Below are positions 43,278-51,973 of a DNA stretch of 64,000 nt, one piece after another (the first letter of the stretch is position 1; each line of letters starts with the position of its first letter). This stretch comes from Acidimicrobiia bacterium (GTDB taxonomy: Bacteria; Actinomycetota; Acidimicrobiia; Spongiisociales; ZC4RG35): the NCBI GenBank assembly GCA_028284765.1, contig JANQRA010000018.1:124001-188000 (forward strand), in the 5' to 3' direction. The notes under the pieces were generated by a model. That model saw only the letters and a list, made by a program, of their open reading frames with translations. It had not been told where the DNA came from and did no database searches. The translations under genes and the position numbers were made by a program.

Positions 43278-43347
43278 ACCGTTCTGTGAGGATTGGGACT
43301 GCTCGGAGCAGGCTCAATCTTCACAAAACGGTTGAAAGAGGACTGAG

Positions 43348-44139
43348 ATGCTGACAGTTGAGAATCTCGAGGTCGTGTACAACGACGTCGTTCTCGTTCT
43401 GCGTGGTATCTCCCTCGAGGTTGGAGACGGCCAGATAGTGGCGCTGCTCGGCGCTAACGGTGCGGGGAAGACCACCACCCTCCGCTCGATCACAGGTCTC
43501 CTCGACGTCCACGAAGGTGACATCACCAAAGGCGAGATCACGTTCAAGGGTGACGAGATCACCGAGGCATTGCCATCCAAGATCGTGGAAATGGGGATCT
43601 CTCAGGTGATGGAAGGCCGACGGATATTCGCCGAGATGACGGTTGACGACAATCTGCGAGCGGGTGCGTACGTCAACAGCAACCGGGCTGGATATAAGGC
43701 TTCCTACGACCGGGTCATGGGTTTGTTCCCGAGACTCAAGGAACGGCGATCAGCCACTGCTGGCTACCTATCCGGCGGTGAACAGCAGATGCTCGCCATC
43801 GGGCGTGCCCTCATGCAGGATCCGAAACTGATGATTCTCGACGAGCCTTCACTTGGGCTCGCGCCACTGCTTGTGCAAGAGGTGAGGGACATCATCGTCC
43901 AGATCAATGAGCAGGGCACCGCGGTCCTCTTGATCGAGCAGAACGCCAACATGGCGCTGTCGATTGCCCACCACGGGTACATCATGGAGACCGGGAAGAT
44001 GGTCATGGACGGCGACCCGCAGAAGCTCTTGAAGGACGATGACGTGAAGGAGTTCTATTTGGGCCTGCACGCCTCGGGTGAGAAGAAGTCTTTCCGAGAT
44101 GTGAAGCACTACAAGCGTCGCAAGAGGTGGCTCTCATGA
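43348..44139 (+). CDS. livF: LIV-type ABC transporter ATP-binding protein LivF (system 2)
   Basis: A 263 aa ATPase with Walker A LGANGAGKTTTLRSI, signature LSGGEQQMLAIGRALM, Walker B LMILDEPSLGLAPLL and LLIEQNANMALSIA, all LivF type. The C-terminus has an added basic tail (GEKKSFRDVKHYKRRKRWLS) not seen in system 1. It lies 110 nt after the binding-protein gene and is separated from livG by 97 nt. ATG 43348 follows AGAGGA. Confidence 0.95.
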   Translation: MLTVENLEVVYNDVVLVLRGISLEVGDGQIVALLGANGAGKTTTLRSITGLLDVHEGDITKGEITFKGDEITEALPSKIVEMGISQVMEGRRIFAEMTVDDNLRAGAYVNSNRAGYKASYDRVMGLFPRLKERRSATAGYLSGGEQQMLAIGRALMQDPKLMILDEPSLGLAPLLVQEVRDIIVQINEQGTAVLLIEQNANMALSIAHHGYIMETGKMVMDGDPQKLLKDDDVKEFYLGLHASGEKKSFRDVKHYKRRKRWLS

Positions 44140-44236
44140 CACGGCAGAGTCATGTCCGCCCGACCGGCGTCTGTTTGGCCGGAAACCTAGGAGTGGGCTG
44201 CCCTTCGGCAAGCCATGATGCCCCTTCTACGGGAGA

Positions 44237-45109
44237 GTGTCGGTGCCAGGAGGCAAACGGCCAAAGTCGGGCGGTATCAAATTGAGTGGGAAGCTGCTGC
44301 GCCGCAACTCCGAGCGCTGGGGTCCGGAGAACTACGACCACCTCTTGGAGGTCAAAGATATCCATCTGTCTTTCAAGGGTGTGAAGGCCATCGACGACGT
44401 GTCGTTCCATGTGGACGACGGTGAGCTGTTCGCCATCATCGGGCCGAACGGGGCAGGCAAGACTTCGCTGTTCAACTCGATCAACCAGGTCTATCACCCC
44501 CAGGAAGGCGACATCCTCTGGAAAGGCGAGTCGCTCATGGGCCTCAAGCCCAACGTGACTGCCGAGCGAGGGCTTGCACGAACCTTCCAGAACATCGCCC
44601 TCTATCCCCACATGACCGTCCTTGAGAACATCCTCACCGGACGTCACGTTCGCATGGACTCCGGATGGCTTGCAGGCTCCATCTGGTGGGGGAAGGCGAA
44701 GCGTGAGGAGATGGCCAACCGGGAGGTCGTCGAGGGAATCATCGACTTCCTCGAAATCGAGCAGTGGCGCAAGTACCCGGTTGGGCTGCTTCCGTACGGT
44801 GTCCAAAAGCGTGTCGAGTTGGGTCGGGCCCTCGCCATGGATCCGGAGCTTCTGATGCTTGACGAGCCCGTGGCCGGGATGAACCTCGAAGAGACCGAAG
44901 ACATGGCCCGTTTCATCCTCGATGTTCAGGACGAGCTTGATATCGCAATCATCCTTGTGGAGCACGACATGGGCCTTGTCATGGACATCGCTGACCGCGT
45001 CCTTGTCGTTGACTTCGGCAAGCCGATCGCCGTCGGGCCTCCCGCTGAGGTGCAGGCCAACCCCAACGTGATCAAGGCCTACCTGGGTGAAGAGGTCGAA
45101 GCCGGTTAG
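44237..45109 (+). CDS. livG: LIV-type ABC transporter ATP-binding protein LivG (system 2)
   Basis: A 290 aa ATPase with a 35-residue N-terminal basic extension (GGKRPKSGGIKLSGKLLRRN) before the normal LLEVKDIHLSFKGVKAIDDV. Walker A is IGPNGAGKTSLFNS, then RTFQNIALYPHMTVLENILTG, signature LPYGVQKRVELGRALA (LSGG replaced by LPYG, common for LivG), Walker B LLMLDEPVAGMN and switch His VEHDMG. GTG 44237 or GTG 44243 could start. The stop TAG overlaps the dehalogenase GTG by 1 nt. Confidence 0.94.
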   Translation: MSVPGGKRPKSGGIKLSGKLLRRNSERWGPENYDHLLEVKDIHLSFKGVKAIDDVSFHVDDGELFAIIGPNGAGKTSLFNSINQVYHPQEGDILWKGESLMGLKPNVTAERGLARTFQNIALYPHMTVLENILTGRHVRMDSGWLAGSIWWGKAKREEMANREVVEGIIDFLEIEQWRKYPVGLLPYGVQKRVELGRALAMDPELLMLDEPVAGMNLEETEDMARFILDVQDELDIAIILVEHDMGLVMDIADRVLVVDFGKPIAVGPPAEVQANPNVIKAYLGEEVEAG

Positions 45110-45990
45110 TGGCTGAACGACTCGCCGCCCCTGATTTCCCAGACTGGCTCGCTGATCAAGTCCCGTACGAGCGCTACCTCCTGCAGCTCTCGGATGGACG
45201 GCGCATGCATGTCATGGAGTCGGGCGAAGGTCGGCCGGTGGTTCTGTTCCACGGCAATCCCACTTGGGGATACCTCTATCGCAATGTGGTCTCGGAGCTG
45301 GAGGGCGAGCCGTATCGCCTGATCATGCCCGATCTGATGGGTCTGGGCTTCTCCGATCGGGTGTCTGCTGAAGAGATGACGCTCGCGAATCACGTCCGCT
45401 GGATGGGCGAGCTGATTGCAGGATTCGACCTCACAGACGCCATTGCCGTAGTTCAAGACTGGGGTGGGCCGATTGGTTTGCACTCCGTCCGGCAGAACCA
45501 GGCGGCGTTCAACGGACTGGTGGTGATGAACACTGCCATTGGTCCGCCAAAGCCTGGGTTCAAACCGACAACGTTTCATCGTGTGTTCGGCTCACCGATC
45601 GGACCGGTGCTCGGACGCTTCGGGCTTCCTCACAGACGACTCTCGATGGCTCAAGGCGACAAGAGCTCGATCGGCAAGGTGGAGCAACGTGCTTACAACT
45701 ACGCACTCCGGAATCCAGGCGATCCCATGGCGGTTATCGGGTTTGTGAGAATGGTGCCCGACTCTTTGGATCATCCTTCCGTTCCGTTGCTTCAGGAAGT
45801 GGCGGACTTCGTCGATGGATACCAAGGTGCTGCACGGATCGTGTGGGGCGAGCGTGACCCTGTATTGGGCAGGCTCAGAAGGCGGATCGAACGCCAACTT
45901 CCACAGGCGGAATCTGTGACAACTCAGGCCGGTCACTTCCTTCAGGAGGAAGTGCCTGACGACATTGCCGACGCCATCCGAGCCCTTTAA
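45109..45990 (+). CDS. Haloalkane dehalogenase-like alpha/beta hydrolase
   Basis: A 293 aa cytoplasmic hydrolase with an Asp nucleophile: VVQDWGGPIG gives Asp117 with halide-binding Trp118, HGNPTWGYLYR gives the oxyanion region with Asn50, WGERDPVLG gives Asp250 and AGHFLQEE gives His276. Nucleophile Asp plus Trp next to it and Asn50 mark haloalkane dehalogenases (R-X to R-OH plus halide) rather than epoxide hydrolases. It is the last gene of the fadD-liv operon, GTG 45109 overlapping the livG stop. The natural substrate is unknown. Confidence 0.86.
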   Translation: MAERLAAPDFPDWLADQVPYERYLLQLSDGRRMHVMESGEGRPVVLFHGNPTWGYLYRNVVSELEGEPYRLIMPDLMGLGFSDRVSAEEMTLANHVRWMGELIAGFDLTDAIAVVQDWGGPIGLHSVRQNQAAFNGLVVMNTAIGPPKPGFKPTTFHRVFGSPIGPVLGRFGLPHRRLSMAQGDKSSIGKVEQRAYNYALRNPGDPMAVIGFVRMVPDSLDHPSVPLLQEVADFVDGYQGAARIVWGERDPVLGRLRRRIERQLPQAESVTTQAGHFLQEEVPDDIADAIRAL

Positions 45991-46058
45991 CTCTTCGAAA
46001 CCGAGCGCAACCGAGAATACGTCCAAGTGGCGATTCACTCACGGATAGAAGCGAAGCG

Positions 46059-47078
46059 ATGACGACTGACAATCAGACAAACGAAACGGCACGCTGGCCG
46101 GTCTACACCGTCGTGGTGCTGTTTTTCGTTGGTCTGATGGGGATCATCGCCTGGAACATCGAACTGCCCTACCTCGCCTACTCGGCTGGACCGGTGTCAG
46201 ACGCCGCCGATACGATCGTTGCCGACGGAGTCGAGTACTACCCACCAGATGGCGAGTTGTTGATGCTGACCGTCATCAGCCAGGACGTGAACATCTTCGA
46301 AGCAGCCATTGCCGGCGTGGATCCCACAATCGATCTGGTCCGCAAACAGAAGGTGCGCCGAGAGGGCGAGACCGACCAGGAGTATCGCAATCGAACCTTG
46401 CAGCAGATGGACGATTCCAACTTCCGATCCATCGTCGTTGCAATGGACTATCTCGGATTTGAGATGGTGCCCATTGAAGTGGTCGTCAACGAACTCGTGG
46501 AAGGGGTTCCAGCTGCCGACCTCATCGAACTGGGCGACACCATCGTTTCGGTCAACGGCTTCCAGATAACAGCAGTTTCGGACTTCGCACCAGCTCTCGA
46601 TGGTCTCGAGGTGGGAGATGTCGTCGACATCTCAGTCCGACGAGCTGACGGCGTGGTTGACCTCAGGGTCGAGTTGGCGGAGCGTGAGGAAGAGCCCGGA
46701 TCACCGATGATCGGGATCGTTCTCGGTGAGTTGACCGAGCCGCCGTTCCCACTCTCCATCGAGTCAGGCGATGTCGGTGGCCCGTCGGCCGGCATGATGC
46801 ACACGATCGCGATTATCGACTCGCTGACCGAAGGTGAGCTGACCAACGGCAAAGTCATCGCCGGCACCGGGACCATTCGACTCGACGGCACCGTCGGCAA
46901 CATCGGTGGCATTCGCCAGAAGGTCGTCGGAGCCGAAGCGGCTGGCGCCGAGTACATCCTGGTTCCCCAGGGCAACTACGAATCGGCGCTGACAGCCGAG
47001 CGCGACGACATCCAAATAGTGCCCATCGAGACACTTGACGACGCCATTCAATTCCTCGAGTCGCTGGCCACCACATAG
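46059..47078 (+). CDS. YlbL-type PDZ and Lon (S16) protease
   Basis: A 339 aa membrane-anchored protease: one helix (residues 14-32, VYTVVVLFFVGLMGII), a PDZ domain (about 138-210, GVPAADLIELGDTIVSVNG), then a Lon-type proteolytic domain with Ser243 (GGPSAGMMHTI) and Lys288 (GGIRQKVVGA). Relatives include B. subtilis YlbL and Rv3194c, which cut membrane or division regulators. The next genes, DivIVA and UPF0182, keep the Rv3194c-Rv3193c neighbourhood. ATG 46059 has GAAGCGA upstream. Confidence 0.92.
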   Translation: MTTDNQTNETARWPVYTVVVLFFVGLMGIIAWNIELPYLAYSAGPVSDAADTIVADGVEYYPPDGELLMLTVISQDVNIFEAAIAGVDPTIDLVRKQKVRREGETDQEYRNRTLQQMDDSNFRSIVVAMDYLGFEMVPIEVVVNELVEGVPAADLIELGDTIVSVNGFQITAVSDFAPALDGLEVGDVVDISVRRADGVVDLRVELAEREEEPGSPMIGIVLGELTEPPFPLSIESGDVGGPSAGMMHTIAIIDSLTEGELTNGKVIAGTGTIRLDGTVGNIGGIRQKVVGAEAAGAEYILVPQGNYESALTAERDDIQIVPIETLDDAIQFLESLATT

Positions 47079-47124
47079 CCAAAGTCACAGAACAGGATTT
47101 CTCGGCCTGTATCTTTTAGGTCGA

Positions 47125-48726
47125 ATGAACTCTGAAGTCTCCGCCAACAACATACGGCGGGCTGAATTCCGTACGGCAATCCGGGGTCTGGACCGCGTTG
47201 AGGTCGAGGCCTATCTAGACGTCGTGGCTGGTCGCTTCGAACAGCTGGAAGGCGAGATCGCGAAGCTTCAAACACGGTTGGAAGAGACGCAGAGCACCGA
47301 TCTCGAGAGTGAGTTCGAATCCGTGGGTCGTGACGTGTCCGCGATTCTCCAATCGGCGCGGGAGGCCGCAGAGTCCCTCCGTGAGAGGGCCTCGATGGAC
47401 GCTGCGAGATGGAGAAGCGAGGCAATGGAGGAAACCGACGTCCTGCGACGGGAGGCTGCTGCCGATGCTGAAGCGCTTCGTCGTGACGCCTGGGTGAGTG
47501 GTTCAGAGCTTCTGGAGCAATCCCAGGAGGAGGCGGATTCGATGCTCGCCAACGCCGAGCGAGATGTGCTCACCACCATGGGCGAGGCGGAGCGTGAAGC
47601 CCACCGGCTGACGAGCTCAGCTCGGAGGGAGGCCGAAGATCTCCTGAGGCAGGCCAACATGGACGCCGAGTCGATAACCAACGACGCCAAGAGCCGTCGC
47701 GACCAGATCATCGACAATGCAAATCAGCAGGCTTCTGCTGCTCAAGAGAGGACGAGGGCCCTGGAGCAGCGTCGCGATGAGCTTCTCGATGAGCTCGAGA
47801 ATGTCAGGTCGACTCTGACGAGACTCGAAGGTTCTCTTGAGGAGCGCCGAGAAGTGATGGACCTTTCCACCGAGACCACTTCGGTCAAGGTCGTCCACCC
47901 GCCAGAGGACGCCAAGAAAGAGTGGGAGCTTGGGGAGACCGTAAGGGTTGTACCCACCGATCACGGGGCGCCGCCGCCACCGGACCCCGAGTTCGCCGAG
48001 GAGATGAGTCGCGAAGCAGAGCCGGAGCCGGAGCCGGAGCCTGAGGCCGAAATCGTGGATGACCCTGCACCAGATCCCGAGCCTGAAGAAGATCCCGCGC
48101 CAGAAGCGACGACCTCTGATGACGATGTCGGTGCCTTGTTCGCTTCGCTGAGAAGTGCCGACGAACCCACCCAAACTGACGAAGAGCCCCCAGCGTCAGA
48201 GTCAATCGATTCGCAAGCCGACGAGCCTTCCGCTGAGGAGTCCGGCGAAACTGTGGACTGGCTCGACGAACGCGAGTCGGTGCTCCTTCCAATAACCAAT
48301 CGCGCTCTGCGGGGAGTCAAGAAGGCGATGACAGAGGTTCAGAACGTCACTCTCGACAGTCTCCGCACCGATGAGAACTGGACGCTGGCCGCTTCAGTGA
48401 TCAGCGATGCGGTGCATGCCGAACTGGTGGCCGTCTGGTCCGAGAGTTTCTCCGCTGGCCACACCGTCGCCGAACAGATGTCAGGGGAGAAGCTGAAGCG
48501 CCCCCAGACGCCGAAGGCGAAAGGCGAGGCGGATTTCGCCAGCGATCTAGCTAACGCGGTGACGGACGCAGTAGAGAGCGCGGGTGACGGACCGCGTGAG
48601 CGCCAGGCCGCTGCCTCCAAGGTGTTCCGGGTCTGGCGGAGCGACGAGGCCGAACGTCGGATTCGCGATGTGGCGCTCGAGGCCTACGAGACCGGTCTGG
48701 AGAAGTCTCGATCCGTCGGTGTGTGA
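47125..48726 (+). CDS. DivIVA-domain coiled-coil protein
   Basis: A 533 aa polar-growth/septum-type protein. The N-terminal DivIVA domain is SANNIRRAEFRTAIRGLDRVEVEAYLDVVAGRFEQLE, followed by a long heptad coiled coil (residues 50-260, many Glu, Arg and Ala), an acidic Pro-Glu repeat linker (about 295-335) and a C-terminal helical region. Start ATG 47125 (MNSEVSANN) is preferred; the frame runs 30 codons upstream over the YlbL end. It would bind curved membrane and organise cell-wall growth. The last codons merge into repeat copy C. Confidence 0.85.
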   Translation: MNSEVSANNIRRAEFRTAIRGLDRVEVEAYLDVVAGRFEQLEGEIAKLQTRLEETQSTDLESEFESVGRDVSAILQSAREAAESLRERASMDAARWRSEAMEETDVLRREAAADAEALRRDAWVSGSELLEQSQEEADSMLANAERDVLTTMGEAEREAHRLTSSARREAEDLLRQANMDAESITNDAKSRRDQIIDNANQQASAAQERTRALEQRRDELLDELENVRSTLTRLEGSLEERREVMDLSTETTSVKVVHPPEDAKKEWELGETVRVVPTDHGAPPPPDPEFAEEMSREAEPEPEPEPEAEIVDDPAPDPEPEEDPAPEATTSDDDVGALFASLRSADEPTQTDEEPPASESIDSQADEPSAEESGETVDWLDERESVLLPITNRALRGVKKAMTEVQNVTLDSLRTDENWTLAASVISDAVHAELVAVWSESFSAGHTVAEQMSGEKLKRPQTPKAKGEADFASDLANAVTDAVESAGDGPRERQAAASKVFRVWRSDEAERRIRDVALEAYETGLEKSRSVGV

Positions 48727-48766
48727 GCAGATCGTCCGCTCTGGGCGGCCCATCTGCTCACGCAGT
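48719..48766. repeat. Dispersed palindrome family 1, copy C
   Basis: GTGTGTGAGCAGAT, core CCGCT-CTG-GGCGG (one wobble), then ATCTGCTCACGCA; the outer arms match over 12 of 13 bases. It includes the DivIVA stop codon, as copy A includes the rlmB stop. Confidence 0.87.
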
Positions 48767-48802
48767 GAGGGTTAGCCCCACGCACTCGTAAACTCGGCGT
48801 CG

Positions 48803-51709
48803 ATGTTCACCAGGGTCCCCAGTGACTATCAATCGGATCGCCGACGACCGCTGACCTTCTTCTTGGTCATCGCGGTCCTCATCTACCTGCTGCTGACAGC
48901 AGCTGGGACCCTCTGGACCGATCTTCTCTGGTTCGACTCCGTGGGATACCGCGAGGTCTGGCTCCGCAACTGGGGGATGTCGCTGCTCCTCGGTGCCATT
49001 GGCGTTGTTGTTTCGTTCCTCGTGATCTGGACTGCGTTGCGACTCGTCGAGAGGTTCTCGCCGCGCTTCGCTCCCTTCGACCTCACCGAGGACGAGGAGC
49101 TTGTGGAACGATTCCGCGAGTGGGTCGAGCCACGGGTGAGCCAGCTGCGTGTCGTCGTCACCGTCTTCCTTGCCCTGGTGATGGGTTTGAGCGTCGCTAC
49201 CTGGCGTGATGACGTGTTCCTCTTCCTCAACTCTCAGGACTTCGGAACCGACGACGCCATATTTGAGGCCGACCTCGGCTTCTACGTTTTCGAGCTTCCC
49301 CTCCTGGAGGCGGGTGTCGACTGGCTCTTTAACCTCTTGGTCCTCACGACTGTTGTTGTGGCAGTCGCCCTGTACCTGAATGGCGGCATCCGCTTCGACG
49401 GTCGGCGAGTAACCGCCACTCGTGGTGCGAAGGGTTATCTGTTGGGGCTATTCGCCCTGATCGCTTTGGTTCGTGCCGCCTCGTATCGCCTCGACATGTA
49501 CGAGCTGTTGTACTCGAACAACGCCGAGAAGTTCTTCGGCCCCGGGTATACCGACATCAATGCTCGTCTGCCTGCCCTGCGGCTGTTGCTTGTCGTGGCA
49601 CTCATTGCTGCCGCCCTATTCGTGGTCAACATGTTCAGACGGGGTTGGACGCTTGCCGCCGTCTCGGTTGGTTCGTGGATCGTGGTGGCGATTGCGGCGG
49701 GGACGATCTACCCGGCGTTCGTCCAGAGGTTCACGGTTGTCCCGGACCAGTTGGGAAGGGAGACGGAATTCATAACCAACAACATGGCCGCCACCAAGGA
49801 GGCCTGGATGTTGGACCAGATAGAGGTGCGCGATTTCGAAGCCGCTGACGATCTCGATGCAGCTGACATCGAGGCGAATCGGACGACGGTCGACAACCTC
49901 CGCATTTGGAATACCAGCGTTCTTCCGAGGACATATCAGAACTTCCAGGAGCTCGAGCCGTACTACGCCCTCGACAAGGTGGACACCGACCGGTATCTGG
50001 CTGACGGCCAACCCAACCAGGTGATGGTCGCAGTCCGGGAGTTGGACGAACTGGAAGTCCCGGACAACTGGCAGAACGAGACACTCTTCTACACCCACGG
50101 GTATGGGGCCGTTATCAACCAGGCGAATGTCGTCCAAAGTGACGGTCAGCCCGTCTTCCTGCTGAAGGATGTTCCGCCGGTTGCTTCGGTTGAGGGCATC
50201 GAGCTCGAGGAGTCCCGGGTGTACTTCGGTGAGACCTACGAGCGTGGCAGGCCAGTTGTCGTCAGGACCGGAGATCAACCCCAGGAAATCGACATCCCCC
50301 TTGCGACCGGAACTGGCTTCAACGAGTACTCCGGTGACGCTGGGGTGGAACTCGACAACTTCTTCAAGCGTATTGCGTTTGCCTTCAGGTATCGCGATCT
50401 CAACATGCTCATCTCGAACCAGATCCGGTCTGACAGCCGGGTCCTGGTCGAGAGGAACGTTCGGGCGATCGTCGATCAGCTGGCCCCATTCTTCGAAGCC
50501 GATGCGGACCCTTATCCGGTGATTCTCGATGGTCGGATTCTCTGGGTGCTCGACATGTACACGACCACCCAGTACTACCCGTATTCTCAGCCGTTCGACT
50601 TCGAGGCTCAGGATCGTCTCGCACGGGCATCGCTCTTGCCGTTGGGCACCAACTACATGCGCAATTCGGTCAAGGTGGTCATCGACGCCTACCAGGGGGA
50701 CGTCACCTTCTATCAGGTCGACCCGGATGATCCGATCGCCAATGCATGGGGTCAGATTCACCCCGAAGTTCTCGAACCCGCCGAGAACATGCCGGAGAAT
50801 CTGGTGAACCATCTGCGCTATCCGCAGGATCTCTTCCGAATCCAGAGTCAGATCTATCTGGAGTACCACGTGATCGAGGAGAACCAGCTGTTCTCTGGCA
50901 ACGACGCTTGGTCGTTCCCAGGTGACCCCTCTCTCGACGGACAGCAACGCAAGCGCTCTGGTGACGAGCGTCTCTATGGAGAGACAAGGCCAACGTCAGT
51001 GGGCGAGCTGAATCAGCTGCTCCCTTACTACCTCCTCACTGAGCTCCCAGGGGAGGACGAGCTGTCATACCTTCTGCTCCAGCCGTTCAATCCGCGTGCG
51101 AAGAGAAACATGGTCAGCTTCCTGGTGGCCGACTCGACTCCCGGTCGATACGGCCGTCTGATCGATTATCGAATGCCCTCTGGTGAGCTGGTCGATGGTG
51201 CTGAACAGGCCGGGCAGCGTATCGAGCAGGATGCCGACATCTCCCAGCAATTGAGCCTCTGGCGCGGTGACGGCTCCGATGTCATCAAGGGTGACATGCT
51301 GGTCGTGCCGATCGAAGAGTCCGTTGTCTATCTGCAGCCGATCTTCCTGGAGGAGGAGGGCGGCGCCTTCCCCGAGTTCAGGCGGGTGGCGGTTGTCTAC
51401 AGCGATCGGGTTGAGTGGGCTGACTCACTTGATGGCGCCTTGGACCTGGTCTTTGGTCCCAGCCCAGGCGGTGGCGACGGGGATGGTGATGGGGATGGCG
51501 GAGAAACACCACCGCCTCCGTCCGGTGACTCGACTCTCGAAGAGCTGATCGCAGAGGCTGAGCAGGCCTTCGACAATGCCGACGCTGCGCTCCGGACCGG
51601 CAACCTGGCTGAATACCAGACCTGGGTCGACGAGGCGCAGCGGATACTCGACGAGATAGCCGATCTGGTGAACTCCACGACAAGCGCTGGCAGGCTGCAC
51701 CCTCTCTAG
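48803..51709 (+). CDS. UPF0182 family large membrane protein
   Basis: A 968 aa protein of UPF0182: seven or so N-terminal helices (residues 18-330, FFLVIAVLIYLLLTAAGTLWTDLLWFDSVGYREVW), a large extracytoplasmic domain with VDNLRIWNTSVLPRTYQNFQELEPYYAL, YTTTQYYPYSQPFDFE and NYMRNSVKVVIDAYQGDVTFYQVD, typical for the family, and a Gly-Asp linker (DGDGDGDGG) before a C-terminal helix. Function is unknown; it neighbours a YlbL protease as Rv3193c does. ATG 48803 follows repeat copy C. Confidence 0.93.
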   Translation: MFTRVPSDYQSDRRRPLTFFLVIAVLIYLLLTAAGTLWTDLLWFDSVGYREVWLRNWGMSLLLGAIGVVVSFLVIWTALRLVERFSPRFAPFDLTEDEELVERFREWVEPRVSQLRVVVTVFLALVMGLSVATWRDDVFLFLNSQDFGTDDAIFEADLGFYVFELPLLEAGVDWLFNLLVLTTVVVAVALYLNGGIRFDGRRVTATRGAKGYLLGLFALIALVRAASYRLDMYELLYSNNAEKFFGPGYTDINARLPALRLLLVVALIAAALFVVNMFRRGWTLAAVSVGSWIVVAIAAGTIYPAFVQRFTVVPDQLGRETEFITNNMAATKEAWMLDQIEVRDFEAADDLDAADIEANRTTVDNLRIWNTSVLPRTYQNFQELEPYYALDKVDTDRYLADGQPNQVMVAVRELDELEVPDNWQNETLFYTHGYGAVINQANVVQSDGQPVFLLKDVPPVASVEGIELEESRVYFGETYERGRPVVVRTGDQPQEIDIPLATGTGFNEYSGDAGVELDNFFKRIAFAFRYRDLNMLISNQIRSDSRVLVERNVRAIVDQLAPFFEADADPYPVILDGRILWVLDMYTTTQYYPYSQPFDFEAQDRLARASLLPLGTNYMRNSVKVVIDAYQGDVTFYQVDPDDPIANAWGQIHPEVLEPAENMPENLVNHLRYPQDLFRIQSQIYLEYHVIEENQLFSGNDAWSFPGDPSLDGQQRKRSGDERLYGETRPTSVGELNQLLPYYLLTELPGEDELSYLLLQPFNPRAKRNMVSFLVADSTPGRYGRLIDYRMPSGELVDGAEQAGQRIEQDADISQQLSLWRGDGSDVIKGDMLVVPIEESVVYLQPIFLEEEGGAFPEFRRVAVVYSDRVEWADSLDGALDLVFGPSPGGGDGDGDGDGGETPPPPSGDSTLEELIAEAEQAFDNADAALRTGNLAEYQTWVDEAQRILDEIADLVNSTTSAGRLHPL

Positions 51710-51745
51710 GGGTAGCGATCTGCATTCCCCTAGGCTTGGTGCCTC

Positions 51746-51973
51746 ATGGCCAAAGACTCTGACGAATACATACGCATGCGGGGCACCGTTACGAAGATGC
51801 TTCCAGACTCCACGTTCGAGGTGAAGTTGGATAGCGGCTTCGAGCTGCTCGCAAAGCCCTCCGGGCGGATGCGTCGAGGCCGCGGAATTCGGGTGCTGCC
51901 CGGAGATCAGGTCGACGTGGAAGTGTCCACTTACGACCCCACCCGTGGGCGCATCGTCTGGCGTTACCGGTAG
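51746..51973 (+). CDS. infA: Translation initiation factor IF-1, divergent
   Basis: A 75 aa S1-like OB-fold protein. MRGTVTKMLPDSTFEVKLDSG and IRVLPGDQVDVEVSTYDPTRGRIVWRYR match IF-1 well, but the middle reads LLAKPSGRMRRGRGIRV where typical IF-1 has LAHISGKMR-xx-IRI: one residue longer and much more basic. It may be a second, specialised copy; the canonical infA usually sits by the rpsM-rpoA cluster, not here. It lies 36 nt after the UPF0182 gene; next gene is convergent. Confidence 0.85.
   Translation: MAKDSDEYIRMRGTVTKMLPDSTFEVKLDSGFELLAKPSGRMRRGRGIRVLPGDQVDVEVSTYDPTRGRIVWRYR

Noticed and set aside
47035-47124. Upstream extension of DivIVA to 47035
   Set aside because: The extra codons overlap the YlbL 3' end and lack DivIVA similarity; ATG 47125 gives the family N-terminus.
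48016-48110. GAGCCG-rich tandem stretch as a DNA repeat
   Set aside because: It encodes the Pro-Glu linker of the DivIVA protein; short, in frame, and explained by the protein.
49616-50947. Long antisense frame over the UPF0182 gene (443 codons)
   Set aside because: It mirrors the codon phase of a clear UPF0182 gene in GC-rich DNA, has no domain-like pattern and no ribosome site.
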